Positions 62,046 to 64,000 of a stretch of 64,000 nucleotides of DNA are shown here, in pieces. Origin of the DNA: SZUA-309 sp050185825 (GTDB lineage Bacteria; Pseudomonadota; Gammaproteobacteria; Pseudomonadales; Azotimanducaceae). The stretch's first letter is position 1. Each line of letters opens with the position of its first letter. The stretch lies in NCBI GenBank assembly GCA_050185825.1, contig JBFWZA010000007.1:62001-126000 (forward strand), written 5' to 3'. A model generated the notes under the pieces. The model searched no databases and had not been told where the DNA came from. It saw nothing but the letters and a program-made list of their open reading frames with translations. The position numbers were made by a program, and so were the translations under genes.

Positions 62046-63254
62046 CTATTCGTGACGAAGCGCATCGATCGGATTCAATCCCGCCGCCTTGCGGGCGGGA
62101 ATGAGGCCGAACACCACGCCGATGATCACCGAGAAGGAGAAGCCCAGCGCCATGATGCCGGGCGACGGCACGAACGACATGCCGAGCTGGCTGGTCGCCA
62201 GCCAGGTGCCCCCCACACCCAGGCCGAGACCGATGATCCCGCCGATCGTGGAAAGGACCACCGCCTCGACCAGAAACTGGGTGAGCACGTCGTGCATGCG
62301 GGCTCCGATGGCCAGGCGGATGCCGATCTCACGGGTGCGCTCGGTTACGGACACCAGCATGATGTTCATGATGCCGATGCCACCCACCACCAGCGACACG
62401 GCGGCGATGGCCCCCAGGAGAACCGTCAGGGTGCCCGTGGTCCGCTCCAGCGCATCGGCAACGTCCTGGGTGTCGCGGACGTGGAAGTCGTCCTCCTCGC
62501 CATCGGTGATGTGCCGGCGCTGGCGCAGCAGGGATTCGATGTCACGCTGCACCCGGCGCGTGGTGCCGTCCTCCAGCGCGGACACGTAGATCACGTTCAC
62601 GTCCAGGCTGCCGAGCAGCCGTCGCTGCACGGCCTTCAGAGGCATGATGATCGTCCGGTCCCGATCCTGGCCCATGGAGGCGCCCTTCTCCTCCAGCACG
62701 CCGATCACCTGGCAGGCGGTACGATCGAGGCGCAGCGTGGTGCCGAGCGGCTCCTGCTGCAGATACATCTCCTCCACCACCGTGCGGCCGATGATGCACA
62801 CGGCAGCACCGGAGCGCAGCTCGGACGCCTCGAATTCCCGCCCGTAGGCGAGATGGTGGTTACGCACGGCGAAGAACTCGTTCGTGGTGCCTTCCACGCT
62901 GAGGGTCTGGTTGGCGTTGCCATACACCGCGGTGGCCGCCTTGGTCACGGATGGCGCAACCCGGATACCGGGCACTTCGGAAGCGATGGCCGAGACATCC
63001 TCCGGGTCGAAGGGCTCCGCGGCGGTACGGACGCCGCCCGGCCCCCGCTGCGAGGTGCCCGGCATGACGAACAGCAGGTTGGAGCCGATGCTGGCGATCT
63101 CCTCCGTCACGGCGCGGGTCGCCGACTGGCCGAGGTGCACCATGGTGACGACGCTGGCCACCCCGATGATGATGCCGAGCGCGGTCAGGAACGACCGCAG
63201 CTTGTTCCGCCCGACGGCCTGCAGCGCGATGATCAGCGTGTCCAGCGCCCGCAT
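62046..63254 (-). CDS. MacB-type ABC transporter permease
   Basis: 402 residues. One N-terminal helix (LRSFLTALGIIIGVASVVTM), a large periplasmic MacB_PCD domain (about 50-270) and three C-terminal helices (TVLLGAIAAVSLVVGGIGIM, ATSQLGM, FSVIIGVVFGLIPARKAA) form the FtsX/MacB layout. It would act with the ATPase encoded upstream, whose TAG stop directly abuts this ATG, to move a peptide or lipid-like substrate. A MacA-type partner is outside the window. Confidence 0.9.
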   Translation of the reverse strand: MRALDTLIIALQAVGRNKLRSFLTALGIIIGVASVVTMVHLGQSATRAVTEEIASIGSNLLFVMPGTSQRGPGGVRTAAEPFDPEDVSAIASEVPGIRVAPSVTKAATAVYGNANQTLSVEGTTNEFFAVRNHHLAYGREFEASELRSGAAVCIIGRTVVEEMYLQQEPLGTTLRLDRTACQVIGVLEEKGASMGQDRDRTIIMPLKAVQRRLLGSLDVNVIYVSALEDGTTRRVQRDIESLLRQRRHITDGEEDDFHVRDTQDVADALERTTGTLTVLLGAIAAVSLVVGGIGIMNIMLVSVTERTREIGIRLAIGARMHDVLTQFLVEAVVLSTIGGIIGLGLGVGGTWLATSQLGMSFVPSPGIMALGFSFSVIIGVVFGLIPARKAAGLNPIDALRHE

Positions 63255-63989
63255 CTAGAGGATCTCCGCTGGCGAGCCGTCTTTCACGAGCCGGCCGTCC
63301 ACGAACTGCAGCACGCGCTCGGCATGAGCGGCGATATCCGGCTCGTGAGTCACCATCACGATCGTGATGTGCCGCTCGTCGCGCAGGTGACGCAGCAGCC
63401 TCATGATGTCGCTGGCCGTGGCCGTGTCGAGATTGCCCGTGGGCTCGTCCGCGAGCAGCAGCGACGGCTCGGTGACCAGCGCCCGGGCAATGGCCACACG
63501 CTGCTGCTGACCACCGGAGAGCTGGCTCGGTACCGCCCTGGCCCGGTCCGCCAGATTGACCGCGCGCAGCGCCTCGAGTGCCATTGCCCGCCGGGTGGCT
63601 CGCCGCACCCCCTGATACACCAGCGGCAGCTCGACGTTGCTCACGGCGTCCACCCGTGGCAGCAGATTGAAACTCTGGAAAACGAAGCCCATGTAGTGCC
63701 GGCGCAGCAGCGCCAGCTCGTCGCGATCCAAGCTGCCGACATCGACGCCCCGGAACAGGTATCGCCCCGCCGTGGGCACATCCAGACAGCCCAGGATGTT
63801 CATGCACGTCGACTTGCCGGAGCCGCTCGGGCCCATGACGGCGACGAACTCGCCCGCCCGGATGGTCAGATCCACGCCATCCAGCGCCCGCACCTCGGCA
63901 GCGCCTGAGCCGTATACCTTGTAGATGCCCTGCATCTGCAGGATGGCAGGGGCGGCTGCCGGCAGGTCCGAGGCAGCGGTGCGAATCAC
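63255..63989 (-). CDS. MacB/LolD-type ABC transporter ATP-binding protein
   Basis: 244 residues. Walker A GPSGSGKST near residue 55, Q-loop FVFQSFNLLPR, signature LSGGQQQRVAIARAL and Walker B LLLADEPTGN are intact. The GTG at 63989 reads GTGA and probably overlaps the stop of a macA-like gene that lies beyond the window end. Only 11 bases remain upstream, so the start could be further out. Confidence 0.88.
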   Translation of the reverse strand: MIRTAASDLPAAAPAILQMQGIYKVYGSGAAEVRALDGVDLTIRAGEFVAVMGPSGSGKSTCMNILGCLDVPTAGRYLFRGVDVGSLDRDELALLRRHYMGFVFQSFNLLPRVDAVSNVELPLVYQGVRRATRRAMALEALRAVNLADRARAVPSQLSGGQQQRVAIARALVTEPSLLLADEPTGNLDTATASDIMRLLRHLRDERHITIVMVTHEPDIAAHAERVLQFVDGRLVKDGSPAEIL

Positions 63990-64000
63990 GGCCCGGCCGG

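Noticed and set aside
62052..63908. Plus-strand open frame of about 618 codons opposite the MacB-type transporter genes
   Set aside because: The translation is rich in His, Arg and Gly with no domain; the opposite strand has intact ABC transporter motifs.

Overview
The window is GC-rich, densely packed DNA that reads as a chromosomal segment of a gammaproteobacterium. Markers pointing there are an EpmC-type EF-P hydroxylase, TusA, a SPOR protein, Rnk, an AlaA-like aminotransferase, a sodium-pumping oxaloacetate decarboxylase (oadGAB) and an IscR-type operator in front of a suf operon. I cannot place it below class. No plasmid or phage replication genes, transposases or CRISPR arrays are visible.

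Layout. 1-2472 (minus): sulfate activation, with a CysN-CysC fusion cut by the window edge plus CysD. 2677-4217 (plus): a spermidine-synthase-like system split into a membrane half and a methyltransferase-fold half. 4266-8184: acyl-CoA synthetase, MsrB, AlaA and a hypothetical protein. 8175-13454 (minus): a seven-gene operon with overlapping or nearly touching genes (tusA, a gamma-glutamylcyclotransferase, epmC, an Xni-like nuclease, an LhgO-like oxidase, an ATP-NAD-kinase-like protein and an RNA-methyltransferase-like protein).

13670-27363 (plus) is the most interesting stretch. It holds twelve collinear genes that I cannot match to a named system. They are a secreted TPR/TonB-C protein, a low-complexity lipoprotein, a second large lipoprotein, a membrane TPR protein, a membrane PEGA-repeat protein with a formylglycine-generating-enzyme-like domain, a small secreted protein, a MotA/TolQ/ExbB-family channel, a degenerate Hsp70/actin-like protein, two von Willebrand A proteins and two more lipoproteins. 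Both VWA proteins begin with the same short transmembrane segment carrying one Asp, in the place where MotB/ExbD/TolR carry theirs. My inference is an ion-driven envelope machine with a heterodimeric VWA rotor or axle, linked to periplasmic and outer-membrane parts.

28188-34031 (plus): sufBCDS, an A-type carrier, sufT and sufE, preceded by a good match to the IscR type 1 site. 34204-36278: a PilZ c-di-GMP receptor and two glycosyltransferases of the arsenosugar type. 36429-40942: a Cys-rich secreted protein, a DUF4124 protein, a hipBA toxin-antitoxin pair with a HipB-like operator, a Tat-exported dienelactone hydrolase and a class A acid phosphatase lipoprotein. 41002-42501: a small AT-richer insert carrying a fic gene, bounded by imperfect copies of the 3' end of a tRNA-Arg(CCT) gene. 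42624-47252: SPOR protein, oadGAB and a glutathione transferase. 47283-50178: tRNA-Arg(ACG), a small membrane protein and an EAL/HD-GYP pair, both with altered catalytic motifs. 50304-54889: a deazaflavin/F420-type nitroreductase homologue, a BlaI/M56 peptidase/TonB cassette with twin operators, and a luciferase-like oxidoreductase. 55041-58950: methylmalonyl-CoA mutase, its epimerase and an MFS transporter. 58959-63989: a methyltransferase, an M20 peptidase, Rnk, a small protein and a MacB-type ABC exporter.

All assignments come from reading the sequence and from memory of protein families; no database search was run.
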